Shown here: positions 9,236 through 18,158 of the stretch, piece by piece | Layout of the letters: each line of letters begins with the position of its first letter | Numbering within the stretch: position 1 is the first letter of the stretch | Origin: Clostridia bacterium | GTDB taxonomy: Bacteria; Bacillota; Clostridia; Oscillospirales; Acutalibacteraceae | Reading direction: 5' to 3' | Length of the DNA: 64,000 nt | Assembly (NCBI GenBank): GCA_017435385.1 | Contig: JAFSFB010000004.1 | Location: 124,001 to 188,000 of the forward strand | Notes under the pieces: generated by a model | What the model was told of the DNA's origin: nothing | Seen by the model: only the letters and a program-made list of their open reading frames with translations | The model's database searches: none | Made by a program: the position numbers and the translations under genes

Positions 9236-9761
9236 TATCTGGCACAGCATAAGCCCCAAAAGAATAACGCCCGATGATTTCATGGCTGTTATCGAAATTA
9301 AAAAAGGCAGCAAAAAGAAATATGAGCTTGATAAGGAAACAGGTCTGCTTATGCTTGACCGCATTCTTTATACTTCAACGCATTATCCCGCAAACTACGG
9401 CTTTATCCCCAGAACCTACGGCGATGACGGCGATCCGCTCGATGTTGTTGTTATCAGCAGCGAGAGCATCGACCCGATGACTCTCGTGCGCTGCTATCCC
9501 ATCGGCGTTATCACGATGAAAGACGGCGGAAAGTTCGATGAAAAGATAATCTCGATTCCCTTCAACGATCCCAACTATAACGGCTATAAGGATATTTCCG
9601 AGCTTCCTGCTCATCTTTTTGATGAGATGAAGCATTTCTTCACGGTCTATAAATCCCTCGAGGGTAAGGAAACCGTTGTTGACGAGGTGCAGAACAGGGA
9701 CAAGGCGGTTGAAATCATCAGGTCCTGCATCGATAACTATGTTGCAGAGTTCTGCAGATAA
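9228..9761 (+). CDS. ppa: Inorganic pyrophosphatase (family I)
   Basis: A 177-residue soluble pyrophosphatase that hydrolyses PPi and pulls biosynthetic reactions forward. Motifs include EIKKGSKKKYELDKETG, the signature DGDPLDVVV with metal-binding aspartates, and YPIGVITMKDGG plus KHFFTVYKSLEGK near the end. I set the start at ATG 9228, not the upstream in-frame GTG at 9219, because the GTG lies inside the AAAGGTGAT ribosome site itself. The start overlaps the end of folA by eight bases. Its position before guaB fits nucleotide metabolism, which releases PPi. Confidence 0.95.
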   Translation: MSNIWHSISPKRITPDDFMAVIEIKKGSKKKYELDKETGLLMLDRILYTSTHYPANYGFIPRTYGDDGDPLDVVVISSESIDPMTLVRCYPIGVITMKDGGKFDEKIISIPFNDPNYNGYKDISELPAHLFDEMKHFFTVYKSLEGKETVVDEVQNRDKAVEIIRSCIDNYVAEFCR

Positions 9762-9813
9762 TAATGATTTAAATTTAATAATAAATATAACTAACATATA
9801 AGGAGTGATTAAA

Positions 9814-11322
9814 ATGGCAATTTATTGTCAGGAGCCTTCAAGAACATTCAGCGAGTATCTTCTCATCCCGGGTTACACTTCGAGAGAGTGCATCCCTGCA
9901 AATGTTACGCTGAAAACACCTCTCGTTAAGTTCAGAAAGGGCGAAGAAGAATGCCCCCTGAGCCTTAACATTCCTCTTGTTTCCGCTATCATGCAGTCTG
10001 TTTCAAACGACACTCTTGCAATAGCGCTTGCTAAAGAGGGTGGCGTTTCCTTCATTTACGGTTCTCAGTCGGTTGAAGACGAAGCCGCAATGGTCGCAAG
10101 AGTAAAGAGCTACAAGGCAGGCTTTGTTGTAAGCGATTCAAACCTCAAGCCCGACGCAACTCTTGCAGATGTTCTTGCTCTTATCGAAGAAACGGGCCAC
10201 AGCACAATGGCTGTCACCGATGACGGCACTGCAAACGGCAAGCTTCTCGGCGTTGTAACAAGCAGAGATTACAGAGTCAGCAGAATGGCTCCCGAAACTC
10301 TTGTTTCCGATTTTATGACTCCTTTGGAAAAGCTTATCACCGCACCCGACACAACAACTCTCAAGGATGCAAACGACATCATCTGGGAGCACAAGCTCAA
10401 TTCTCTTCCTCTTGTTGACAGCGAAGGCAAGCTCCGCTATTTCGTTTTCCGCAAGGACTATTCTCAGCATAAGGAAAATCCCCAGGAGCTTCTTGATGCA
10501 AACAAGAGCTATATCGTCGGCGCAGGTATCAACACTCTTGACTATGAAAAGAGAGTTCCCGCTCTTGTTGAGGCAGGCGCAGATGTTCTCTGCATCGACT
10601 CCTCCGAGGGCTATACAGTATGGCAGGAGCAGACTCTTGCCTTCATCCGTGAAAAATACGGCGACAAGGTAAAGGTCGGCGCAGGTAATGTTGTTGACAG
10701 AGAAGGCTTCCTCTTCCTCGCAAAAGCAGGCGCAGACTTCGTTAAGGTCGGCATCGGCGGCGGCTCGATCTGCATCACGAGAGAAACAAAGGGCATCGGC
10801 AGAGGTCAGGCAACTGCTCTCATCGAGGTTGCCGCAGCAAGAGATGAGTATTATAAGGAAACAGGCATCTATGTTCCCATCTGCTCTGACGGCGGTATCG
10901 TTCATGACTATCACATGACTCTCGCTCTTGCTATGGGTGCAGACTTCCTTATGCTCGGCAGATATTTCGCAAGATTCGACGAAAGCCCGACAAACAAGCT
11001 CATGATCAACGGCGCTTATGTCAAGGAATACTGGGGCGAAGGCTCGAACAGAGCAAGAAACTGGCAGAGATATGACCTCGGCGGCAAGGCAAAGCTCAGC
11101 TTTGAAGAGGGCGTTGATTCATATGTAACCTATGCAGGTCCGCTCAGCGACAACGTTGCAAAGAGCCTTTACAAGGTTAAGTCAACGATGTGCAACTGCG
11201 GCGTGCTCAACATTCCCGATCTTCAGAAGAATGCGAAGCTCACAGTTGTTTCGGCAACGAGCATCGTTGAAGGCGGTTATCATGATGTTATGCTCAAGAC
11301 GACCGCAAACCCCTCAAGATAA
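9814..11322 (+). CDS. guaB: IMP dehydrogenase
   Basis: A 502-residue enzyme oxidising IMP to XMP, the committed step to GMP. The catalytic cysteine is C320 in [12 protein letters not shown]. Two CBS domains occupy roughly residues 105-220 inside the barrel, and [21 protein letters not shown] is the phosphate-binding strand (only partly canonical). The flap segment is replaced by [12 protein letters not shown], a variant form also known from other anaerobic Firmicutes and Bacteroidetes as I recall it. The start is ATG 9814, since AAGGAGTGATT lies directly upstream and the in-frame GTG at 9805 is part of that ribosome site. It is the last gene of the operon, followed by a strong terminator. Confidence 0.95.
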   Translation: MAIYCQEPSRTFSEYLLIPGYTSRECIPANVTLKTPLVKFRKGEEECPLSLNIPLVSAIMQSVSNDTLAIALAKEGGVSFIYGSQSVEDEAAMVARVKSYKAGFVVSDSNLKPDATLADVLALIEETGHSTMAVTDDGTANGKLLGVVTSRDYRVSRMAPETLVSDFMTPLEKLITAPDTTTLKDANDIIWEHKLNSLPLVDSEGKLRYFVFRKDYSQHKENPQELLDANKSYIVGAGINTLDYEKRVPALVEAGADVLCIDSSEGYTVWQEQTLAFIREKYGDKVKVGAGNVVDREGFLFLAKAGADFVKVGIGGGSICITRETKGIGRGQATALIEVAAARDEYYKETGIYVPICSDGGIVHDYHMTLALAMGADFLMLGRYFARFDESPTNKLMINGAYVKEYWGEGSNRARNWQRYDLGGKAKLSFEEGVDSYVTYAGPLSDNVAKSLYKVKSTMCNCGVLNIPDLQKNAKLTVVSATSIVEGGYHDVMLKTTANPSR

Positions 11323-11341
11323 TCGAATAATTCAAATGCGA

Positions 11342-11367
11342 AAAGCCACTGCATCAGCAGTGGCTTT
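11342..11367 (+). terminator. Intrinsic terminator of the guaB operon
   Basis: An 11-bp perfect stem AAAGCCACTGC/GCAGTGGCTTT with loop ATCA, followed by TTA. It closes the plus-strand operon and could also act weakly on the minus strand, where TTTTCGC follows. Confidence 0.92.
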
Positions 11368-11376
11368 TTATATTGA

Positions 11377-11449
11377 GTAGGGCGGGATGCCCTCATCCCG
11401 CCGCAAATTTTGCATGTTTCTTCGGCGGCTTGTGGGCAAGTCGCCCTAC
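11377..11449. repeat. REP-like intergenic element with inverted ends and two inner hairpins
   Basis: A 73-base element has inverted termini GTAGGGCG (11377-11384) and CGCCCTAC (11442-11449). Inside are two hairpins: GGCGGGATG/CATCCCGCC at 11381-11402 and GGCGGCTTG/CAAGTCGCC at 11424-11445, so it could fold as a cloverleaf. It is far more GC-rich than other intergenic DNA here and sits between two convergent operons, which is typical of small interspersed repeats. No second full copy is present in the window. Confidence 0.7.
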
Positions 11450-11475
11450 ACGGTATTTCGAAGAATCGTATATAA

Positions 11476-12495
11476 TCAGTATTTGTTATGAACCCTTTCC
11501 GCAAAAACGGTGAGGTTTTCGATCTTCAGCTCCGTTCCGTCATCGAGAATTGCTTTGCCGAACAGCTTGCCGAAAACCTGATGAGAATGCTGGGAGATCG
11601 GTCCGAGCGCAAAGTCATTTCTGTTATCGAAAACGGGGAAGAAATCCATGTTGAATCTTCCGTCGCTCGTTATGAATTTCCACGGCTGCATGATGCATTT
11701 CGGAATTTCAAAACGGATCCGGTCAAACTTGTGGCATTTTCCGTCATAGAAGATCATGTTTTCGCTTGCGGCGGTCGTATCTCCGAAGCCGTAGCCGATA
11801 TTGAAGCCGAAGCGTTTGCCGTTTATATATCCGTTTCCCGAGCCCCAGCGCCAGATGTTTTCGTATGTCCAGACACCTCTGCCCCAGTCGAGAGTGCCGA
11901 AATGCTTTTCGGGCGAAATGTCGATGTGTCTGTCGCCGATTTTTATGAATCCGCTTGCAGGCATGCAGTTGATCTTCTGGTTATAATAGAACGCCTTTTT
12001 ATCGTTTTCCCAGGGCGTTGCGATGACCATGGTATCGTCATCCTTATTCTGTCTGAGAAGAATGTCAAATTCAAGCTCGGGTCTTCCCGCAACGGACTTG
12101 TATTTTCCGATAAGCCTTCTGCCCTCGGGCTCGATTATAAATGCCAAAGACGAGGAGTTGTTTTTATAAAAGATGTCGCCCTTTGAGCTGTCGGTCGGCA
12201 TATTCAGCTTGCCCATCGGAAAAACGAGGGGGTTGAGGAAGGTGTATTTTTTGTTTTCTCTGAAATCGAAAAACGATGCATTTGCAAGTCCCATATATCT
12301 GTTGTCCGCAATAACCGTTGAAAACGCAAAGTCATCGTCAACGACGACATAATAATCCCATTCCTTGAGTCTGAGTTTGCTTGTTTTGATGTCAAACGGA
12401 CTGTAGTCAAATATGAGGTGGTTCGCCCAACCCGCCTCGGAAAGCGAGCCGTCGGGCTTGAGCAGCTTTTTTCTTGTTATGAGCTTGTGGTTCAT
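11476..12495 (-). CDS. DUF2804 family protein
   Basis: A 339-residue protein recognisable as DUF2804 by the tryptophan-rich core LDWGRGVWTYENIWRWGSGNG (about residues 205-225) and the terminal segment around KIENLTVFAERVHN. The biochemical function of the family is not known to me. No signal peptide or membrane segment is visible, so it is probably cytoplasmic. It is the third gene of a coupled operon: its ATG lies one base after the stop of the sulfatase gene. That coupling suggests a role in handling the same sulfated substrate or its lipid or sugar part, but this is inference. Confidence 0.88.
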   Translation of the reverse strand: MNHKLITRKKLLKPDGSLSEAGWANHLIFDYSPFDIKTSKLRLKEWDYYVVVDDDFAFSTVIADNRYMGLANASFFDFRENKKYTFLNPLVFPMGKLNMPTDSSKGDIFYKNNSSSLAFIIEPEGRRLIGKYKSVAGRPELEFDILLRQNKDDDTMVIATPWENDKKAFYYNQKINCMPASGFIKIGDRHIDISPEKHFGTLDWGRGVWTYENIWRWGSGNGYINGKRFGFNIGYGFGDTTAASENMIFYDGKCHKFDRIRFEIPKCIMQPWKFITSDGRFNMDFFPVFDNRNDFALGPISQHSHQVFGKLFGKAILDDGTELKIENLTVFAERVHNKY

Positions 12496-12496
12496 T

Positions 12497-13789
12497 TTAA
12501 TCTTCTTTCTCTTTGATCGTCAGGCAAGGCTCTGAGGCTTTCTGCATATATTCGAGCAGGATGCCACGGAGCATTTTTCTTTCGTTTTCATATCCTGAAT
12601 CCTTGATAAGATTGTTTTTTTCATAAGGATCGGCTTCAAGATCATAGAGGCAATCCTCATAATAGCATTCGGCGAATGCCTTATCTTCGTTCTTTGCCGA
12701 AACGCTGTATTTCCATCTGTCCGTTCGGACTGCTCTGCCGATCTGGCTTTCGGAGATCTGCATGAAAACGCTTTCGTGACCCTTTAAGTCCGTAAGACTT
12801 TTTCCCATGAAGTGCTCGGGAATTTCGGCTCCTGCGATGTCGAGGATCGTTGCAGGCAGGTCGATGAGAGAAACGAGGTCGCTGACCTTCTTTCCGCCCG
12901 TGAAGCCGCCGCCGCAGATGACAAGCGGAACCTTGATGCTCGCCTCGTGGCATGAACGCTTATATTCAAAGTTTCTCGTTCTGAAATGGCAGCCGTGGTC
13001 GGAGGTGTAAATGATAACCGTGTTATCGTAGAGTCCCTCATCCTTCAAGGTCTGAATGAGCTTTCCGAAGTTCATGTCAACTCTGTTGCAGCAGGCGAGA
13101 TATGACGGCATCTGAATGCGCCAGTCGCCGAGCATGCCTTTGAGGTCACCCGGTACTTCATAATTCCTGAAATTCTTCTTCGCTCCCTTGGGTGCCTCAA
13201 AACGGAGTCTGTCATTCTGATGGTGCGGTTCGAGCTGAGAAACAAACATGAAGAACGGTTTTTCGTGCTTTACGTTTTTGATATATTCGATCGCATAATC
13301 GTTGATCCTGTCGGCTCTGTAGCCCTTGAAATCAAGGCGGTTGCAGTTTTCGTCGAAGATATATCCGTTATATCCGTGGGAGGTGAATTCAAGAATATCC
13401 GATGCACGCCAATAATCATAGCCGCCTCTTCTTTCGGGAGGAGTAGGCTTCGTTTTGAGGTTATGCTCCTTGTCGGAGGCGAGATGCCATTTGCCGATGT
13501 ATGCGGTGTCGTAGCCCGCTTCCTTGACATAGTGAGCGATCGTTCTGCAGTCGGTGGGCAGAGCGATATCGTTTCTGTAGCAGCCGATCTGCGAAGCGTA
13601 GACTCCGCTCTGAAGGCAAGCTCTCATCGGACCGCAAACGGGCTGGCAGGTGAAGGCGTTTTCAAAAAGAGTGCCTTCCTGCGCAAGTGCATCGAGGTTG
13701 GGAGTGACGGGCAGCTTCTGACCGTAACAGCCTGCGCTGTCCGCCCTCTGCTGGTCGGAAAAATAAAAGATAATGTTCGGTTTTTTCAT
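12497..13789 (-). CDS. Cytoplasmic type I sulfatase (Cys-type, formylglycine-dependent)
   Basis: A 430-residue arylsulfatase-superfamily protein. The maturation site is C52 in CGPMRACLQSG, matching CxPxR; the cysteine must be converted to formylglycine by the neighbouring anSME. Metal/sulfate-site motifs FSDQQRAD (10-17), the segment with GKWHL (at about residue 98), and YTSDHG are present. There is no signal peptide, so the enzyme should act on an imported sulfated compound. I place the start at ATG 13789 because the upstream in-frame stretch is the reverse of the anSME coding end and MKKPNIIFYFSD is the family's usual beginning. It starts two bases after anSME stops, with an AGGAG site inside that gene. 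The substrate is unknown. Confidence 0.92.
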   Translation of the reverse strand: MKKPNIIFYFSDQQRADSAGCYGQKLPVTPNLDALAQEGTLFENAFTCQPVCGPMRACLQSGVYASQIGCYRNDIALPTDCRTIAHYVKEAGYDTAYIGKWHLASDKEHNLKTKPTPPERRGGYDYWRASDILEFTSHGYNGYIFDENCNRLDFKGYRADRINDYAIEYIKNVKHEKPFFMFVSQLEPHHQNDRLRFEAPKGAKKNFRNYEVPGDLKGMLGDWRIQMPSYLACCNRVDMNFGKLIQTLKDEGLYDNTVIIYTSDHGCHFRTRNFEYKRSCHEASIKVPLVICGGGFTGGKKVSDLVSLIDLPATILDIAGAEIPEHFMGKSLTDLKGHESVFMQISESQIGRAVRTDRWKYSVSAKNEDKAFAECYYEDCLYDLEADPYEKNNLIKDSGYENERKMLRGILLEYMQKASEPCLTIKEKED

Positions 13790-13791
13790 TT

Positions 13792-14856
13792 TTATCTCAC
13801 ACTCCTGAGTTTTTCGACTGCATGCATTATGAAATCCATTCTCGGGCAATAGCCGCTGAGCTGATTATATAAGCTTCTGTATCTTTTGCATCCGCCGCCG
13901 CACAAACGCTGAACGGGGCAGGTGGCACATAATTTGTTTTTCGGCTCGTCAAATTCCATGAATTTTCTCAGAGCCTCGCTTCTGAGGATATCGTCAATCG
14001 ATGAGCTGTTTATGTTGGGGCATTCAAATTCGTCAAGGCAGTAAAAGTCGCAGGGATAGCAGGTGCCGTCAGCCTCAACAACGAGCTGAGCGTTGCATCT
14101 TCCCGTTGCGCCGCACTGCTCGGCATATCCGTTGGTCATCAGAGAGAGAAGATTGTCGAAATCCCTGACGAAGAACCGTTCGCCCTTTGAGATCTCATCA
14201 AACCAGCGGTTGAAAAATCTTTTCTGAAAGCGGGCGAAGCCTTTGGCATCAAGGCTGAAGCCGCTTTTTTCTCCGCTGAGAGGATCAAGACAGTAGATCG
14301 GCTGAACATCCCGAAAACCGTTGGCTTTATAAAAATCAAACAGCTTTGCGGCATCTGTCTGAGCGGTTATGACAGAAAGAATATTGAAGTCAACGCCGTG
14401 CTTTCTGAGAAGCTCAACGCCGTTCATTGCCTTTTCAAAGGAACCGCAGCGGTTCAGATCGTGCGTTTCCTCATCGCCGTCAATTGAAACTCCGATAAGA
14501 AAGCCGTTTTCTTTGAAAAGTGAGCAGAATTCCTCGTCGATCAGAGTGCCGTTTGTCTGGAGAGAATAACGGATGACCGTTCCGTTATCCCTGAACTCAT
14601 TCGCTTTATCGATAAAGCTTCTGAAATAATCGATTCCTGCAAGAAGCGGTTCGCCGCCTTGGAACATGAAGCTGATCTCGGAATTTTCGCCGCAGAAATC
14701 AAAAACACGCTTTATCAGATTCTCTGCGGTTTCATCCGACATAACCGAGGCTTTGCCGCCGTTTCTGTTTTCTGCCTCGTCGCAGTAAAAGCAATAGCTG
14801 CATTTCAGATTGCACATCGATGAAGCAGGTTTTACCAGAGCGGTCATTTTTCGCAT
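13792..14856 (-). CDS. Anaerobic sulfatase-maturating enzyme (radical SAM, SPASM)
   Basis: A 354-residue radical-SAM enzyme that oxidises the active-site cysteine of sulfatases to formylglycine without oxygen. The radical cluster motif is CNLKCSYC near residue 15; FMFQGGEPLL is the SAM-binding GGE motif. The C-terminal SPASM region supplies further cluster cysteines, including CYPCDFYC and CATCPVQRLCGGGCKRYR, which is typical of anSMEs. The start has a GAGG site seven bases upstream. It heads the anSME-sulfatase-DUF2804 operon, and this genetic linkage to its probable client is strong support for the call. Confidence 0.93.
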   Translation of the reverse strand: MRKMTALVKPASSMCNLKCSYCFYCDEAENRNGGKASVMSDETAENLIKRVFDFCGENSEISFMFQGGEPLLAGIDYFRSFIDKANEFRDNGTVIRYSLQTNGTLIDEEFCSLFKENGFLIGVSIDGDEETHDLNRCGSFEKAMNGVELLRKHGVDFNILSVITAQTDAAKLFDFYKANGFRDVQPIYCLDPLSGEKSGFSLDAKGFARFQKRFFNRWFDEISKGERFFVRDFDNLLSLMTNGYAEQCGATGRCNAQLVVEADGTCYPCDFYCLDEFECPNINSSSIDDILRSEALRKFMEFDEPKNKLCATCPVQRLCGGGCKRYRSLYNQLSGYCPRMDFIMHAVEKLRSVR

Positions 14857-14895
14857 AACAGAACCTCTTTTGCTAAATATAATCAGGGTGATTTG

Positions 14896-15294
14896 ATGAA
14901 TAAATTAAAGGAATATACAATGTGCTTTTTGATAGGCGGAGTGACATACGGCATGGTCGAGATCGCAGTCAGAGGCTATACCCATTGGTCAATGGTGCTC
15001 ACGGGCGGAGCCGTGCTCATGCTTCTGAATCTGATCAACAAAAGCCGTGATGTCAGCCTGTTTGTCAAATGCGTTCTCGGCATGGTCGTCATAACGAGCC
15101 TTGAGCTTGCCGTGGGAATGCTTGTCAATATCCGCATGGGCTGGAATGTCTGGGACTATTCTGCGAAGCCCTTCAATTTTCTCGGACAGATTTGTCTGCA
15201 TTTCTGCGGCTGCTGGCTTCTTATCAGCCTGCCTGCCTATAAGCTGTGCGACCTCATCAGCCGACGCTTCAGTTTGCGGAAAGATATTTCTTGA
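14896..15294 (+). CDS. Putative ABC-transporter type IV (CmpB-like) small membrane protein
   Basis: A 132-residue integral membrane protein with about four hydrophobic segments. The sequence WNVWDYSAKPFNFLGQICLHF is diagnostic of the ABC_trans_CmpB family, whose members are annotated as putative ABC transporter components without solid function. ATG 14896 is chosen over the adjacent TTG because AGGGTGAT fits it. It is divergent from the anSME operon with a 39-base gap, and its 3' end overlaps the convergent amidase gene by 26 bases, so antisense interference between the two transcripts is possible. Confidence 0.8.
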   Translation: MNKLKEYTMCFLIGGVTYGMVEIAVRGYTHWSMVLTGGAVLMLLNLINKSRDVSLFVKCVLGMVVITSLELAVGMLVNIRMGWNVWDYSAKPFNFLGQICLHFCGCWLLISLPAYKLCDLISRRFSLRKDIS

Positions 15295-18142
15295 TTCCGT
15301 CAACCGTAGCCTTTGCAAGAATATCTCTGTTTTCGGCGGACTGGAGTGCCTGACATTCGTCTGTATTTGAAACGAAGCCGTATTCGATGAGAATTGCGGG
15401 GCATTCCTCAACTCTCGCAACTCTGAATGCATAGAAATTGGTGCCTCTGTCTATCTTGATATCGGTCCGGTCTTTATAGATCTCGTTCTTATATGCGCTG
15501 ACAAGACAGTCATGAACCGATTTTGCGAGAGGCTGAGAATATGCACGGTAATAATAAGCCGATGTGCCCGTTGCCGAAGCCGAGCCGCTTGAATCGCAGT
15601 GGATCGAAATGAACATGTCGGGATCCCGTTCTCTGACGGCATCGTTTCTCTGAGTATAGCTCTTCCATGCATCGGTCGAGCGGGTCATGATGACCGTTGC
15701 GCCTTCAGCCTCGAGAAGCTCTTTGACCTTTGTGGCGATCGAAAGGTTGATATCTTTTTCGTTGCTGTAGCCCGTAATGTTTACTGAGCAGGGGGCTCCG
15801 GGATCGACTCCGCCGTGACCGGGATCAAGCATGATGACCGCATCGCTGAGGGACTTTGCCTTGTGGCTGACGGTTATGACGAGCATACCGTCTTTGTTAT
15901 ATTCATAATGATATCCGTAGAATTTTCCCTTGTTTGCAAGAGTGAGCGAGAGAGTAACGGTCGATTTGGCTTTATCGGAGGACCATTTGCTGCTCTTGAG
16001 AACGGAGTTCATGAAGGTGTTTGAACCGCTTGCAGATTCCGTATCGCTGAAAACGAATTCGAGCCCCGTGCAGTTAAGGGAGCTGACGGTAACGGGTCTG
16101 CCGGGTGCATATAAGCCGTAGCTCTGACCTGTCAGCTTTGCGTTGAACGCAACGGGTCTGTTCATATCGAGAACGATAACGGTCTTGTCATCGCTGCAGG
16201 TCGTCGAAACAACCTTGATCGTGTTCTTGGGCATAACATAGCCGTCGGAAATCCTGACATGCGTGATCTTGCCTTCAACGCCCGAAGCGAGTCTTTCCTC
16301 ACGAAGCTCGGGAACCTTGACTCCCGAAGCGAGAATATAATATGTGTCCGTTTCGTCAAAGACAGCAACATTTTCAACATAGTCAACGGTCATTTTCGGA
16401 AGCGGTGAGCAGTCGGGAACCGAATAGGTTGCCGAAGTGTTTGCAGGATAGGTTTCAACATAATCGTCAACGATCTCGCATATCTTCGCCGCACCGAGTC
16501 CGTAATCCTTTTTGAAGGAATATCTTTCGAGCAGATCGCTTCCGACTCCGCCCGAAACGGTGACAGACGAGGGAACATCGCTGCTGCCCGATGATGTTTC
16601 GCTCTGAGATTCGCTCGGGGTAGGGGCAGTTTCCGTCTGAGTTGTTGAGGTGGTGGTCGTTATCGGCGGTGCGGGAGGCGGTGTCGGAATGACCTTTGCG
16701 GAAACATTGATATTGCCGCCGCTGAGAGTTTCGCTCAGCGAGCCGTAAACCGCCTTGACGGTGAATTTGCCGAGCTTCTGAACGGATGAGGTGCTCTGAG
16801 GAGTTGTGAGCGTTGCTGAATAATCGGCAAAATCCGATTCGCTGTCGGGAGAGGTATCGTCGTTTTCGTTGATGTTTCCGAGCTCGGTCATCTGAACGGT
16901 CTTGCCGTTGAAGGTAACGGTCAGCTTTGCTCCCTTGAGCGCAACGGCAGAAACCTCAACCTGCATTCCGCCGGGAACGGTTGAATCGTCAGACGGCGAA
17001 ACCGATCTGAGAAGCTTGATTTTGTAGGTAACAGTGTATGTATAGGTCTTGCCTTTATGCTCGAATTTAATTGTGTTTGCGCCTGCCTTCAGCTCGCAGT
17101 CAACGGAAAAATCACCGTTTTTGGCAACTGAAAGCTTCTGACCGTTGCACAGCAGGTCATATGCGGGGCTCGATGAGCCTCTGAAGGTGATTCTCGACTG
17201 CTCGACCGTTATGCTTGTCGATTTATGGCTTGTGATCTCAAATTCCTTGTCGAGAAGATATGTGTCCCTTGTTTTGATATAATTGATGACCGATTCGGCA
17301 GGAGCACCGCTTGCGGATGCAATATCCGCAAAGGGTGAAAAGACAATGCCTCTGCAAAGAGCCATATCCGTTGAGCTTGTGATAAGGCTGATCGTTTCGG
17401 TCGCCTTTGCGGCATCGAATTCTGAAAGACCTTCAAGACTGTGGCAGAGCCAGACGGGAGCAGATTCCTCGCTCCATGTGAGCTGAGCGGCGGCAAAAGC
17501 CTTGTTGCTTGCGGAATCGTTGGTTTTCTGAGAGAGGAAAACGAAATCCGCACGGCTGCCGATAAGCGCAAGAATGTTTTCGCTTGCCTTTGTGAAATCC
17601 GAAGGCTCAATGCCGATGACCGTTGCGGCATCGGTTGCTTTGAGCGTTTCGCAGATTTTGCCTGCGGCATGTGTGAATTCCGCCTGCGAATCGTCAAGCC
17701 CCGAAAGGATAACGAAATCAACATTGTTGCCCGTAACGAAGCTTGTCAGATAATCGCTTTTTTCTGAAATATCGGCTCTGACGCCGAAATAGAGGTTTGC
17801 CGCTTTTGCTTTTTCGAGGAGCGGAACAACTTTTTCTGAGTTTTCCTCATCGAGCTCAAAAATTACCGTGTTGAAGCCGAGCGATTCAAAGCCTGCGATC
17901 TCCTCGGTGCTTTTTTCGGAGTATTCTCCGTATACCGCCGCAACGATTGAAGCGGGGAGCTTGCTTTTCGGGCGGGAGTTTGCAGGCAGAGCCGTTGTTT
18001 CCTGCGATGCGGAGGTGGCCGTTGTTTCATCTTTGCCGCTCATTTGACGGAATTTCCCCGTCACCGCCATGCCGACAACGATTCCGACGATGGCGACGAC
18101 GACGCAGATTATTGCGGCTATAAGTCCCTTGTTGTTTTTCAT
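15269..18142 (-). CDS. Membrane-anchored N-acetylmuramoyl-L-alanine amidase with TIM-barrel-like N-domain
   Basis: A 957-residue protein. Residues 6-28 form one transmembrane helix, followed by a Thr/Ser/Pro linker. Residues about 60-300 look like a degenerate TIM barrel related to GH18/GHL10-type domains, then beta-sandwich segments, then a proline/threonine/serine-rich linker near 490-520. The C-terminal Amidase_3 domain has the zinc ligands of DPGHGGVDPG, the glutamate of SNEKD, the histidine of SIHCDSSG and the catalytic glutamate of LIEYGFVSN. It should cut the amide between MurNAc and the stem peptide. Its gene lies 16 bases after the GHL10 lipoprotein gene, so the two probably act together at the wall, in division, spore formation or germination. 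Confidence 0.88.
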   Translation of the reverse strand: MKNNKGLIAAIICVVVAIVGIVVGMAVTGKFRQMSGKDETTATSASQETTALPANSRPKSKLPASIVAAVYGEYSEKSTEEIAGFESLGFNTVIFELDEENSEKVVPLLEKAKAANLYFGVRADISEKSDYLTSFVTGNNVDFVILSGLDDSQAEFTHAAGKICETLKATDAATVIGIEPSDFTKASENILALIGSRADFVFLSQKTNDSASNKAFAAAQLTWSEESAPVWLCHSLEGLSEFDAAKATETISLITSSTDMALCRGIVFSPFADIASASGAPAESVINYIKTRDTYLLDKEFEITSHKSTSITVEQSRITFRGSSSPAYDLLCNGQKLSVAKNGDFSVDCELKAGANTIKFEHKGKTYTYTVTYKIKLLRSVSPSDDSTVPGGMQVEVSAVALKGAKLTVTFNGKTVQMTELGNINENDDTSPDSESDFADYSATLTTPQSTSSVQKLGKFTVKAVYGSLSETLSGGNINVSAKVIPTPPPAPPITTTTSTTQTETAPTPSESQSETSSGSSDVPSSVTVSGGVGSDLLERYSFKKDYGLGAAKICEIVDDYVETYPANTSATYSVPDCSPLPKMTVDYVENVAVFDETDTYYILASGVKVPELREERLASGVEGKITHVRISDGYVMPKNTIKVVSTTCSDDKTVIVLDMNRPVAFNAKLTGQSYGLYAPGRPVTVSSLNCTGLEFVFSDTESASGSNTFMNSVLKSSKWSSDKAKSTVTLSLTLANKGKFYGYHYEYNKDGMLVITVSHKAKSLSDAVIMLDPGHGGVDPGAPCSVNITGYSNEKDINLSIATKVKELLEAEGATVIMTRSTDAWKSYTQRNDAVRERDPDMFISIHCDSSGSASATGTSAYYYRAYSQPLAKSVHDCLVSAYKNEIYKDRTDIKIDRGTNFYAFRVARVEECPAILIEYGFVSNTDECQALQSAENRDILAKATVDGIKKYLSAN

Positions 18143-18158
18143 TTTATTTCTCCGTTAT

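Noticed and set aside
14878..14883. TATAAT before the CmpB-like gene as its promoter
   Set aside because: It is only 12 bases from the ATG, leaving almost no leader, and there is no -35 box at the right distance.
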